DNA of 64,000 nucleotides from Craspedostauros australis (taxonomy: Eukaryota > Bacillariophyta > Bacillariophyceae > Mastogloiales > Achnanthaceae), in assembly GCA_026770025.1 (NCBI GenBank), contig JAMXDE010000006.1, positions 434,001 to 498,000 of the forward strand. The letters are read 5' to 3'. Numbering within the stretch: position 1 is the stretch's first letter; every line of letters begins with the position of its first letter. Positions 11,845 to 24,355 of the stretch are shown here, in pieces. The notes below the pieces were generated by a model. That model was given only the letters and a program-made list of their open reading frames with translations, was not told the origin of the DNA and made no database searches. A program made the translations under genes and the position numbers.

Positions 11845-12399
11845 ATGAACCTGAACGCGTTGCAAATACTGCGGCAAACGACAGCGGTGTCACTGGGTAG
11901 GGCGCGTGGGATGATACGGAAGCGGTTCCCATTCCATCGCTGCCACGAATTGAATGCCACAGCGCAGCTCTGTAGGTTGAGATCCAGCACAGCGTCGATC
12001 ATCACCACGAGGGACTTCTCTGAAGAAGGGGAGAAGCGATCGAAGGCGTATTCGTGGAGGAAGGATCAGCTCGGCGCAATTGAAAAGCGGTTCGGCGATG
12101 ATGACGATCAGCAACCGCGCGATATCGACAACGAAGAAGATCTGCAATCCATGTGGAAGCAGATGGAAAGCCGCGTGGTTGGCCGTCGTCCTAGAGGGAA
12201 GCTGGGGTCTGGCATGAAGACCGGGCGGAGCAATGTGAGGTCTACGGATGAAGAAATGTGGCTGAAGGAGGGGATGTACCAACAAGCCAGCGAGTGCGCC
12301 ACCGCAGCAAACGACGATGATGATGATGATGATCGTGATCGTGGTGGTGGTGGTGGTGGTGGTAGTAAAGATAAAGCAGACGCTGAGGCGAAAGAATGA
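11845..12399 (+). CDS. Small conserved protein, probable mitochondrial, function unknown
   Basis: The ATG at 11845 is preferred over the longer open frame because it begins a basic, amphipathic, acidic-residue-free stretch (MNLNALQILRQTTAVSLGRA) typical of mitochondrial presequences. The product has 184 residues. The centre holds a well-patterned segment, DLQSMWKQMESRVVGRRPRG followed by GRSNVRSTDEEMWLKEGMY; I recall similar W-x-x-MESRV segments in small plant proteins but cannot name the family. The C-terminus is a simple-sequence tail of Asp then Gly encoded by GAT and GGT repeats (12317-12365). Function unknown. Confidence 0.6.
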   Translation: MNLNALQILRQTTAVSLGRARGMIRKRFPFHRCHELNATAQLCRLRSSTASIITTRDFSEEGEKRSKAYSWRKDQLGAIEKRFGDDDDQQPRDIDNEEDLQSMWKQMESRVVGRRPRGKLGSGMKTGRSNVRSTDEEMWLKEGMYQQASECATAANDDDDDDDRDRGGGGGGGSKDKADAEAKE

Positions 12400-13338
12400 T
12401 CGACACGGCACCGGCCATGAGTATCGGTAGAGCTGTGCAGCGCCCGACCCTTCAATTGGAGCTTGCAAGGTCAGCCTCTGGCATGACTTGGTGCAAGATG
12501 GTTATGATGATGGTGATGGTGATGATGATGGTCCCGACGGCGATAGGCCAGATCATCAACGGAATCCAGACAGGTAAGCTATTCTTCTGCAGTGCAGGCT
12601 GTGCCTGCCGTGATACTTGAATGTTTGAACGATTACACACACACCCACACAAGACGGACAATCACGGCAGCAGCAACTCGGGTGTTTCCACTCCACAAGA
12701 CGGTTGTTGGCAAACCATCCACGCCATGACCGTCTTCCGCTGCTGCCATTCTCGCACCCGCGAGAGTCCAAGATTGATGCGAACGTACTGCTACTAGTAT
12801 GAAGCACGTGTCTTGATATACTATCTCGAAAAAGTAATCGTTGCTAGACAGTTACGGACACGACATCTAACGAGCACGGCACCGTTCTCTGAAAGCGCCC
12901 ATGGACGCTGCCCGTGCATGTGTGTGGTCGCGCTGTATGTGACAAGCGTACGTATGTCGTTAGTACTCGGCTCACACACTCGTTTCAGTTTCCTTCCCTT
13001 GCACTCCGAATGAAATGGTGCTCCTTCGTTTCAACTGCCATCCATCTGGTGGTGCAGAAGAGAATACCCTTTCTCCTTACATGCAAGTCATTTCTTTGCA
13101 CTTGGCGTACGCACGCTGTCTTGTCCACTCTGCGTAACATGTGCTGGAAGGTGCCTTCAACACCAGCCAACTAACAGTCAATCCAGTGCTTCATCATTCG
13201 CGTCAAATACGTGGCTCAATCATGGAATGCAAAAAAAGAACTAGGACCACTCTGTTATCCTCTGTGACAATGCCAAGTGGTGCAGTCTCTGATTGATCAC
13301 GCAGTCCTTGACCAACAATGCCGCAACGTGCCACCAGA
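12400..13338. other. Intergenic region between convergent genes
   Basis: About 940 nt. A short ATG- and GAT-rich stretch (12480-12545) gives Met-rich or Asp-rich translations that look like simple sequence. I see no frame with family features, no long AG-free intron tail and no RNA gene. Confidence 0.35.
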
Positions 13339-13883
13339 TCAACCTTGCCTTTTGTACTTCTGGTTGGCGCCATCCCCTGCATTGAAGTTGCGATAGAGAC
13401 TGTCATCCCGCATTCCTAATTGTTGCTTGATCGTGATGCGCTGTGCAGTCGACCAGAATGGAGTGTAGTAGAATATCGTCGATGTATGCATGATGTGATG
13501 TTTGAGAAGGAATGGCGTGAGATGCGGTAGAATGGTCCCCTCTATTCGACGAGCAATGGGCACTTGCGTTGAGGTTGCGTTGGCATTGCGCTGTTGCCGC
13601 CGTTGTTCAAACCATGCAGAGTAGAGTATTCAAATGACATGACTCGCAATTCGGTGTTCACAGAGCAGGCACCATAGACACCATAGACGCCACAGACACC
13701 ATGTCATTCCCGTATCAGCACAACATGAGTAGTCGTACGCACCTGCAGATTCAACCATCGTCGTGTCTTGGTCGGAAAGTCTCCTTTGCCTGTCGCGATC
13801 CACCATGTCAACACCAGCAACAGGATAATCACGGTGGGTGTCCAGGATCCCTCGGCAGCCTCTGTGGCAGAAGCGGTCGACAT
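13339..13883 (-). CDS. Candidate small single-pass membrane protein (two exons), unknown
   Basis: Model: exon 1 13883-13743 and exon 2 13590-13339, with a 152-nt intron (donor GTGCGT, acceptor CAACAG), both in phase 0, giving 130 residues. The upstream sequence is a CA-rich leader (ACAACCACACAGCACAGCAC) like those of other genes here, supporting the ATG. The N-terminus has one strong membrane segment (TPTVIILLLVLTWW, residues about 15-30) followed by a basic stretch; the C-terminus is soluble with aromatic residues (STIFYYTPFWSTAQR). I do not recognise a family. The splice choice is supported only by phase and open frames, and the acceptor tract is weak. Confidence 0.4.
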
Positions 13884-14452
13884 CGCTATCTCTGTCAATA
13901 TGCAGGTATCAGTTGTTCGTTCGTTTGTCTCGTGGTTTGTGATTCGTGTGCTGTGCTGTGTGGTTGTTTGCGATACTTGGCACGAGTATAGTACGATCTA
14001 AGGATGGATGTGTTGGAGATACGTCCGCTGCATCGATGATGGTGCGCTACACAGTCACGACACATGGCCGCGATGATTTTGGATTTTGAATGTTGGTGGG
14101 TGTTCGCATTTCTTGGTTACCGCGAAGTGTTGGCGTATTTGCCCTTACCCAGGTGGAAAGAGCGCAGATTCACCAACACCCAAAGTCGATGATCCATCGG
14201 TCTGCTCCTGCACCAATGAGGAGTGATCGTCTCTGTTCAGTCCGATCCGAAGATACTCTCCTCGAGTTAGACTCTAGTCAGACCACAAGAGCCATACTTG
14301 TTGTGATGCCATTCCAAATTAGCACCACGCCTCCACACCATGCCTTATCGAACTCTACTATTAGTATCTAACCAAACCCCTTTCAATCATTCACCTTTGA
14401 TCTCTTTCTCTCCAGAGATAGAGAGATAATATATAGATGCACAGATGCAGTG
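13884..14452. other. Spacer between two minus-strand genes
   Basis: Holds the leader of the gene starting at 13883 and the 3' flank of the metallopeptidase gene. A gene-end-like ACTCTACTATTAG lies near 14350. Nothing else is supported. Confidence 0.35.
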
Positions 14453-15910
14453 CTATTCGCAGTCGACCTCCCACAGCTTAGCGAAGAGCTTGTAGGCACG
14501 GGGATCATGGTTCTTGAGATCTGTGCGATTGAATGGAAACCATTTGTTGTACTCGACATCGCCATCCTTCCCACCCAGGAAAGCTGTTGACAACTCCGCA
14601 AAATACTCCATGGCGTTGCTGCAAGCATAGGCTCGTGTCTCAGGACCTTGCTTGCCATGGACCCGCACGCAATCATACAGCTGATCCTTCATCGCCGCAT
14701 CGAAACAATCGATGATCTCTTGGTTGCTGTATCCATTCTTGAGCATGCCATGGTGGTACGCGTGGCTCATTTCGTGCAGGATCAGCCCACCCGGCTGCCA
14801 CAGATCGACGTCCTTCCAGTAGTCCTGACTGTTGTTAATCTCGATGCACTTTGCTTTGTCACCGCTCAGCCCGTTGTCGACCAACCAGCACTGGTCTGGG
14901 TGATAACAGCAGCCGACTCCAACGATGGGGCACAGCTTGGGCCCGTAGCTGATGGATCGGTTGACCCAGATGGGACAGTTCTCACGAAGATATTCTCTGG
15001 CATGCTCTGGCAGCAGGTTGGCAGCAGCTTCGATATCCGACTCCAAGCGCGATCTCAGCTTTGGATTGCCATTGTGCCAGTTGTTCTCCAACCGCACCGG
15101 CCACCCACCCAGCACGGTCTCTTCGTACGCTTTGCAGGTCGTATCGAACGGAACACGATCGAAGATCGCCTTTCGCACGTCCACCACCCACTCTCCGTCT
15201 TCCTGCGAGTCGCTTTGGCCATCGACTTTGTGATTGCCATCATGCGTGCGCTTCCCAAACCCACGAAGACCGCCGAAGGCACCGCAGCACATAATCTCGC
15301 CTTGCGATTTCGCCGATCCATCCCATTTGATGGTGACCAGCAGCGTATCATCCTGATCGACGTTTTCCTCGTCAAAGCCGCCCGACGATCGTTGTGCTGT
15401 CGCCTTGCCTGGGCGAAACCCGGCCACAATCGGAGAGTCGGGGAGAAGAGCTTTGGATTCTCGGATCTGCTGAACCATTTGTTCGACGTCGTCGCCGTCA
15501 TCACTGCCATCCACGCACGCCAGACAGAAGGCGTGCCCAATCTGACTGCGTTCGATGTGATCGGTGTCGATCACCTTCGGTTTATCAAGGCCCGTCAGCT
15601 GTGCATCGCCTGCGCCGTTCATCGTGGACGGCAGATGGTAGAAGTGGCGCAGCTTGCCCGTTTCGCTGACCCAACACAGCATGAGCGAGAATGGGCACAG
15701 GTTGCGAAAGGCCAATCGCACGCTCATCCCATTCGCGTTGGTACGCAAGGTGCCCCTCTTGTGCGCCGCAGCTGCGTCATGGCCGCTCCAGGCATCGCCG
15801 AAGGCTTGGCCATCGCTGATGTTATCAAAGCCGCTCGCTCCGGAAATGCCGAAGGCGCTGCGCAGAAACGAGGACACGGTGTCCTGGGCAGCAGACAGTG
15901 GAGGCGCCAT
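14453..15910 (-). CDS. Zinc metallopeptidase (HExxH) with VHL-beta-like N-terminal domain
   Basis: The ATG at 15910 (context ACAATGG) is preferred; the open frame extends upstream only through non-ATG codons. The product has 485 residues. Near residue 379 lies LHEMSHAYHHG, an HExxH zinc site with catalytic Glu, and about 50 residues on SNAMEYFAE supplies a plausible third glutamate ligand as in gluzincins; the tail PFNRTDLKNHDP also fits a family of uncharacterised secreted or cytosolic peptidases I know from bacteria and fungi. The N-terminal part, near residues 65-140, carries FRNLCPFSLMLCWVSETGK and later IGHAFCLA, which resembles the beta domain of von Hippel-Lindau proteins. That domain call is by eye. 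No signal peptide is seen. Substrate unknown. Confidence 0.78.
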   Translation of the reverse strand: MAPPLSAAQDTVSSFLRSAFGISGASGFDNISDGQAFGDAWSGHDAAAAHKRGTLRTNANGMSVRLAFRNLCPFSLMLCWVSETGKLRHFYHLPSTMNGAGDAQLTGLDKPKVIDTDHIERSQIGHAFCLACVDGSDDGDDVEQMVQQIRESKALLPDSPIVAGFRPGKATAQRSSGGFDEENVDQDDTLLVTIKWDGSAKSQGEIMCCGAFGGLRGFGKRTHDGNHKVDGQSDSQEDGEWVVDVRKAIFDRVPFDTTCKAYEETVLGGWPVRLENNWHNGNPKLRSRLESDIEAAANLLPEHAREYLRENCPIWVNRSISYGPKLCPIVGVGCCYHPDQCWLVDNGLSGDKAKCIEINNSQDYWKDVDLWQPGGLILHEMSHAYHHGMLKNGYSNQEIIDCFDAAMKDQLYDCVRVHGKQGPETRAYACSNAMEYFAELSTAFLGGKDGDVEYNKWFPFNRTDLKNHDPRAYKLFAKLWEVDCE

Positions 15911-17474
<1,564 letters not shown>

Positions 17475-17706
17475 AGTAGATGGGACCATTTGTGAATGGC
17501 TTCCGCCGAAAGGCCTCCATTTGAAGATAGTACACGGTGCCCCCTCATGCTGCACTGTGGACGCGCATAAATCTACTCTACTCTAGTCTGAGCAATCATA
17601 AGAACGCGATTCTCAAGACGTCTCAAGATGTCTCAAGAGTAACATCAGCTGGATCATCAAGAAGATACGGATACCTGTACAGAGCGTTCGTGCATTGTGC
17701 ATTATT
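17475..17706. other. Short convergent spacer
   Basis: Contains TCTACTCTACTCTAGTC at 17573-17589, the reverse complement of the AGAGTAGAGT element seen at other gene ends. Confidence 0.4.
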
Positions 17707-18937
17707 TCAGTCCATCTTGTTGCACTTTGCGTCGCTGTTGCTGCTCTCATCGCCATTGGTGCTCCCGCTAACTGCCACGCTGTCGGTCGCCATTGAGAAT
17801 CCCATGCCCACATTCGTGACGGTGTTGCTCGGTACGAAGGGAATCCCGATGATGGTACGCTTGGCGTACTCCACATACTCGTCTTCGAAATGGCACAGCA
17901 AGGATTCCTCCTCGTACGGTATGCGGCGCGCAAAGAATATCGTCGATGCCAGCGCGCTCAAGCAGCCGGCGATGGGGTTGTTGAGGATCATCTGCATCCC
18001 GATGGACCAGAAGTAGAATCCAAAGTAACTGGGATGCCGCAGCACAGAGTAGATCCCATGCGTGACGAGCAAGTGGTTGTTCTTGCGACTCTTTTGGATC
18101 AAGTGGTTGAAGGAGGCACCGCACGTGATCATGGCCAACGATCGGACCAACTGCGCAATCAGGGCTATGATGAGGCCAATGATGGAGATCGCGGAACTTT
18201 GAATGTTCGGGAACAGGAACAGAAACCGCAAGCCAAATTCTGTCCACGAAAAGAGGGCCGCGAATGTGTACGTCGTGGAGTGGTTGATGAGGTAGGCATC
18301 GGCCGACGCCACGTCCGGTGCATTATACAGGACGGTGGTGAAGAACTCCAGCAGATGGAAGATGCACAAGAGGCACACGTACATGGACCATTTCCAGAGC
18401 AGGTCGAGTCGTTGCGCGTTCCAGAAGGATATGACATTGTCGCTGCCATTGCCATCGCCACCGCTGCTGATGTCCAGTTGTTGAGAGAACCCAAGTTGAC
18501 GATGGAACGACAGGAGAACGAAGATCGTGAAATGAATGCCAAGGAAGATGCCCAGCAGGCATCCCAGCAAACCCACTCTCCCAAGTCCCTGGATGTTTGT
18601 GTTCGTGAAATGTCGATGATCAGCGAAGGGAGATGATGGAGGCGAGGTGAGAATTTGATGGGACATCGCACTACTCGTGTGGTACTGGACGAAGGATTGT
18701 GTTCTGCCTCCATTCCACTGCAAGCCGTTTGTTCAGCTACCCATCCATCAATTCATTCGCAATTCCTCCAATCTGCTCCACATAACTCTACTCCGCTCTC
18801 TCCGTGTGACGAATTGCACTCACCTTCTTTGTCGCAAAGTGAGGATACTCGTGCCACCCATCAAAGCTGAGCACCGCCTGAATCCGCCTCAGCGCGCTGC
18901 CCACGAATGCAAATTTATCCAACATTGACAAGATCAT
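17707..18937 (-). CDS. Protein-S-isoprenylcysteine O-methyltransferase (ICMT/Ste14)
   Basis: Model: exon 1 18937-18824 (38 codons, donor GTGAGT) and exon 2 18588-17707, phase 0, 235-nt intron, 331 residues. The acceptor at 18589 was chosen because an 80-nt AG-free tract precedes it; the nearer CAG at 18718 lacks this. The protein is polytopic. The ICMT core is clear: NHLLVTHGIYSVLRHPSYFG binds S-adenosylmethionine, then FARRIPYEEESLLCHFEDEY, the conserved E-E and E-Y catalytic region. It methylates the C-terminal prenylated cysteine of CaaX proteins such as Ras and Rab GTPases at the ER membrane. The N-terminal exon (ALRRIQAVLSFDGWHEYPHF) is not conserved to my knowledge but reads as good coding sequence. 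Confidence 0.88.
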
Positions 18938-20097
18938 TGCTCAGAGCGTATGTCCTTGGACTTGTGCTTGAACCTGAGCTTGTATTTGTACACTTCGGTG
19001 TTGCACTAGTGCAATAGTCCGGAGAGAAGTTGCGATACCGTCGAGATGAGCAGCCTCGGTGATAGCGTCTCCAGCAACAACGCATGTGTGTTTTGGAATG
19101 GGAATGTATGAGAAACCGCCAAAACAACAACAACACGCACACACTTATGCACAAAGATGATGCATTCTTTGCGTGCGTCTTTGATCGCGACCTTTGCCAC
19201 AAAATTGCCCGCGAGACCCATGAATTGATCTCTACATCCATTTCTCTAGCGAGTCGCTTGAATCAATTCTAGCCTCGCTGTGCGCAACGGACAAAATCCA
19301 CACACACAATGTCGCACTACAAACGCCACAGAATCGAATGAGACGATGGGAAATTGAGCGAAGCGTCGCCACCTCCACCCTGGAAGGCGAAGAGCACAAC
19401 CGAAAGCAACACAGGGAGAGAGAGAGAACGTGGGCAGAATCGCGTGCGCGAGAGAGGCCAAACGCAACAACACGCACCGAAGCGACACGAATGCTTGACA
19501 CGATTGTGTGAAAGGAAAGCCACCGAAACAAGCTGCAATCACAGAGCGGAGGCAACACTCGCTCACACACGCGGACGACAAGGGAAAGGCCAACGCAGGA
19601 GGTTGATAGAGTCGAGTGTTCAGCCACAAGCGGATCGGACGAGCAGCCTTTCAACGAACAGAAGCGGAAGCGAGGTGATTCAGAATCAGAAGGAGCATCA
19701 TCGGGTGCTTTCTCTATCTCTCTGAACGAGTAGGCCATTCGTAGATCGTATTCGTCGAGCACGACACTCACCCCTCTCTCTCTAGAGTGCAACACATCAC
19801 ATCACATCGCATCGTGGAGAAACTGCAGCGCTCGCGCAGAGAGCTTGCAGAGAGAACCGAAGGAGTGGCGTCGATACGAAACGAGAGAAGCAGAAGCAGA
19901 AATAGAAGCTGTGCGCTGCCTGCTCCAGACAACCACAATTCAAAGAGTGCACTCGGAGTGTGGATTCACAGAAGCACATACTGGAGTAACACATTATCAA
20001 AGGAGAAGCAGGAGCAGACTACCCTGTCATACCATACCATACCACACCATATCATACCATATCATAGGAGTGCCATCACACAACCTCAAGAACGAAA
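18938..20097. promoter_or_regulatory. Divergent promoter region with A/C-rich importin leader
   Basis: About 1.16 kb between divergent genes. The stretch 19300-19720 is purine-rich (GAGAGAGAGA, GCGAGAGAGG) and the last 80 nt before 20098 contain repeated ATACCATACC/ATCATACC units (20030-20066). No gene is supported. Confidence 0.4.
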
Positions 20098-23000
20098 ATG
20101 GTGGCCGATAGGAACAATGGCGTATCGACATCGGGATCAACGTCATCCGTCAACAAAAAGAAGAATGGGAAATCGAATGGAAATGGGCGCCGGAATGGTA
20201 GTGCGTCGTCGTCGTCATCATCGGCGTCGTCGTCAGCAGTGACATCCACTGCCCAGGCAACGACGAGCGTCACCACGACAATTACGTTGAAGTCGATGAC
20301 GGGATCGACACCGCCCCAACCATCCTCGATGACGGCAACGCCCGATCTCAACTTCATGTTTGGAATGCCTGGGGGCGATGGGATGCCACCCACCTTCGAT
20401 GATCACAATTCGCTGTCCGCAATCACGCCCGAAGTTAAGGAAGCCACGCATCGGCTGGCGTGGGAGTTGGATGATTACCTACGGTCCAAGCATCACCAGC
20501 CATCGTCACGCGCGGATAGGAAGAGGCTGTCGGCGGGGGATTCCAGTTCTGCCAACAACTGGAGCAAATCGTCAGCGCAGGAGCTGTCGGACGAATCTAT
20601 CGCAGGTCTGCAGTTAGCCACAGCGAGGAAGCTTCGGGAGGTATGTTCTTCGTGCATTGCATGATCAGAGTCATGCTCATACGATGCTGTTCGCCAGCGT
20701 CGCATTGCCCTGAGCACATGTTGCCCAGAGTCTCAGCATGTCCATCATCGCGCTCGGACCATCGATCATCATTTCTCACTCCCATTCTCCCTGTTTGCAT
20801 CAACATCACGTCATCAATACCCCATGGCAAACATGCATACTCTGCTGTGCTCTGCTATCATGTATATGTCTGCGCAATGCAATACAGCTGCTCCCAACCA
20901 GCCGCGACTTGCTCCTCAAAGCCCAGGAATGCAAGTGGATACCTGTGCTGCTGCGCTGGCTCAACCTACACGACAACCCTGCCGTCCAAGTCGAGGCCCT
21001 GCTGGCGTTGACTAACATCGCAGAGCTCTGCGCCCAGCAATCCTACTATCAGCACTCCCAGGCACAATCCTCTGCCATGGCATCAGCCGCGCAAGCAGCG
21101 GCTGCAGCTGTGACGAACAATGCAGTTGCCAGCGACGGTGCCGCGACCAAGGGAATGCCTGCCATTCCGCCGCATTTTTGGGCCGACGGTATGGGTGGCG
21201 CAGCAGGATCATCACCCACCGCGCCGACGTATCCGTACCCATCCCTCGTCACCCCGGCGCCGGGGAGCGTGCCCTTTCCACCGTTATCATTTTCGCAGAC
21301 GTTGTCGGAAGACGCTGTGGCCGCGTTCGATGCCAGCCTCACTTCGACCATTCAGAACAGTCACGTGCTCGATGCCATCGACAAGAGCCAAGGCGGCTTC
21401 TCGCTCCCGCCAGCACCGCTCTTCCCTTCCTCCAGCCACATGTCGAACGGAAATGACAACCCTGCGCTGTGCCCTCCCACCGGTGGGATCAACTTCACCT
21501 CCCTCGCACCACCACCTGGCGGTGCGCACAACGCCGTGCCCAGCAACACCGTGCTCCTCCCACCCACGCCAGCCTCGGGCGCCTCGCTCGCATCATCGTA
21601 CTCATCATTCCCGCAGCAGCTGTCGCCATCCTCCCAGCATCTCCTGCTGCGGCATGCGGATGCCATCCCGACCCTGATATCCTTACTCTCCAGTCCGAAT
21701 CGAGAGATTTACGAACAGGCCATGTGGATCCTTGGCAGCATCGCCGTCGGAGATTCCCCAACCGGTTCCTCGTCTGGGACCGGTCCCTCCAACACGTCGT
21801 TGGATCGCGAGAAGCCCGTGTCTGCCAGAGATGTTATTCTGGCGGCCGGAATCATGAACCAGCTCATCCGATGTCTCGAGATGCACCCCTCCAACCTCTC
21901 TCTGCAGCGGATCGGGACATGGACGCTTTCCAACCTCGTGGAAGGAATCTTCCAGAAGGCCTCGTCGGGCGCAACCAAGATCAGTGGCAAAGGCGACTAC
22001 TCCAGCAGCGATGAGATCGACATGGCCTCGCTGCTGCCCGTCCTGCGTCGTTTGCTGCTGAACGGGGACGCGGAAGTGCTGAGCTACACCTGCTGGACGC
22101 TGTCGCATCTCTGCGATGGACCGTCTTCGCATATTGCGGCCGTCGTCACGACGCAAGATCCAAGATCTGGCAACAAGGGCGGGCTCGTGCCGCGCCTCGT
22201 GGATTTGCTGCTCCACCGCAGCTGGAGGGTGACGAAGCCAGCCTTGCGCACCATCGGCAATATCGTATGCGCCGAATGCAACGACGATGGCAACAATTAC
22301 GGCTCGACCGCGGACTACACAGAAGTCATATTGGAGTGCGGGGCGGTGCCTCGCTTGAAAGAGTTGGTGATGCACAGTAACCGGGAGATCCAAAAGGAGG
22401 CCTGCTGGACGTTGTCCAACATCGCCGCTGGCACCATCAACCAGATTCAAGCTGTTATTGATTCTGGCGCCATCCCCCCTCTCGTGGCACTTGTGCATGA
22501 CAAGAAGACGGATCAGGAGGTTTGCAGCGAGGCCTGTTGGGTCGTGCTGAATGCGACCAGCTGCGGGAGCAACGCACAAATCGAAGTGCTGGTGGATCAG
22601 GGCTGCGTTCAGGTGCTCGACGTTCTGCTGTCGGAGGCCAACCTCGTGATGATGGCTCTGGACGGGCTGGAGAGGATCCTGCACATCGAGGAAAGCCGCG
22701 AGATCATCCGACGTGGCCGCATCGAGAATGGCCTCGTGGAGGACAATGATCAGACCAGCACCCCGACACTGGTGCGCGCTTCAATGATCGAGACGGCGAG
22801 GGACAGCCACAGCAGCAGCACCATCACGAAGCGGGCCGACAAGATTTGGAAGAAGCACTTTGTGTCGTGCGCCTTGTGCAAGAATTCCTTCTCGAAGCAC
22901 CGCACAGGCGAGGCATCCTTCTGTGACGAATGCAAGTGTTACGTGTGCTTCAACTGCAACTGCCAGGTGTACCATCTGTCGTACCAGGAAGAGCTCTGGG

Positions 23001-23659
23001 CCGAAACGGAGGAGAAGACTCAGCAAAAGAAGTCGTCGAAGAAGAATAAGAACAAGAAGAAGAAGGAAAAGCAAAAGCAGAAAAAGGCGAAGGAATTGCA
23101 ACAACAGCAGCAGCAACAGCAGCAGCAGACAAACGATGCAACCACAAAGGGCGATGCCAATCCCAAGCAGAATGCAAAGGCCAAGACAGCGAATGGTGCC
23201 TTGGAGGCACGATCGAGCTCGTCTGGTGATGGAAGTGCAGCACCAACATCCACCACCACCACTACTACCGCTACCCAAAGCAAAAACATGATACCAGCGA
23301 AATTGGCAGCACCACCCAACAGTGCAAGCAGCAAGGACGCGACCGCAGCATCCACGAAGACGGATGGCCACAGCAGCAGCAACAAAGCTAGGGTGGAACA
23401 GCAGAACGACACGACTGACAACGACAGCAAAAAGCCAGACTCGCAGCCGCAGCAACAGCAGCAACCACAAGCTCAGCAGCCATCGATCGATTTCGTGCTG
23501 TACTTGCAACAAACGGGCAGCATCATTGCGTTGGCAAAACTTATGGATGCGTTGGAATACGGTGATGAACATGAATCATTGGACGACACCGAATTGCAGC
23601 TCATCAAGCAACAGCAGCAACAACAACAACAGCGCATCACGGAACAGACCACGACTTAA
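20098..23659 (+). CDS. Importin-alpha-like armadillo protein with long insert and Cys-rich tail
   Basis: Exons 20098-20640 and 20888-23659 join in phase 0 across a 247-nt intron (GTATGT...ATACAG), giving 1104 residues, twice the normal importin-alpha length. ARM repeats with the family's W-x-x-x-N helix are visible (GTWTLSNLVEG, ACWTLSNIAAG, ACWVVLNATS) at about residues 430-790, plus one repeat before a roughly 200-residue Pro/Ser-rich insert. At 839-880 a Cys-rich segment (SCALCKNSF, CDECKCYVCFNCNC) could bind zinc, followed by Lys-rich and Gln-rich tails. Importin-alpha carries nuclear-localisation-signal cargo with importin-beta. I do not see a convincing Arg-rich importin-beta-binding domain at the N-terminus, so the transport role is uncertain. 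Confidence 0.88.
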
Positions 23660-24355
23660 GAGTCGAGTAACTCAGCTTTATTACTCCTCGTACGTATAAT
23701 ACTATACCTATGGCGCAGGATGATACATTCTTGAAGGGGATGGTATCATTCTATTTTACCACATCATATTATACTTATGCATACTCTCGCGTATTGTATT
23801 GTATTAAAAATACTTGTGAGGCTATGGACTCAAGTCATTCTGAAGTGTAATGGATTGGAATGGAGTAGACTACTCCCCCTCACTGTAGGTAGCGGAATCG
23901 AAATGGGAAGATTGTGTGCACGTGTGTATTACCCATTCTGCTTCGAGTTTAGATGGACTGCTGAGGGATCCACGGTCATGGAGACCGTCTTGCACACGGG
24001 CATGGGCGGAGTTGCGAGAAACGGAGTTTTCGCCACCCCTTTCTTCGTTGGTCGTGGATGTGTCATGAGTTCGGTTGGGCCGTGGGAGGAAAGGAGGCGG
24101 AATGGTGGCGGCAAAGATCGAAACACGGAAACAGGAACAACAGGGATCCAACACCCCTGCTTCTCGCCTCATACCTTGCGCAGTGTGGGTAGTTGCACAC
24201 GCAGGTTGTCCATTTTGCGCCTGACAGGGACGGAAGCAGACACAAACAACACACCACGCCAACATCAAGACTCGCTGCACAACAAAACGCAGCGCAGACA
24301 CCAGCATCCGCATCGTACGGCAATCCACCAAGAGCAAAGTTGACAAGCAAGCACC
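23660..24355. promoter_or_regulatory. Intergenic region, importin 3' flank and CSN2 promoter
   Basis: About 700 nt. The 5' part is AT-rich with GAGTCGAGTAACTC and CTCCTCGTACGTATAATAC (23661-23700), again gene-end elements. The last 120 nt are an A/C-rich leader. No gene supported. Confidence 0.4.

Noticed and set aside
18589-18717. Earlier acceptor (CAG at 18718) for ICMT exon 2
   Set aside because: In phase, but its intron tail is full of AG and purines, unlike other introns here; the acceptor at 18589 has an 80-nt AG-free tract.
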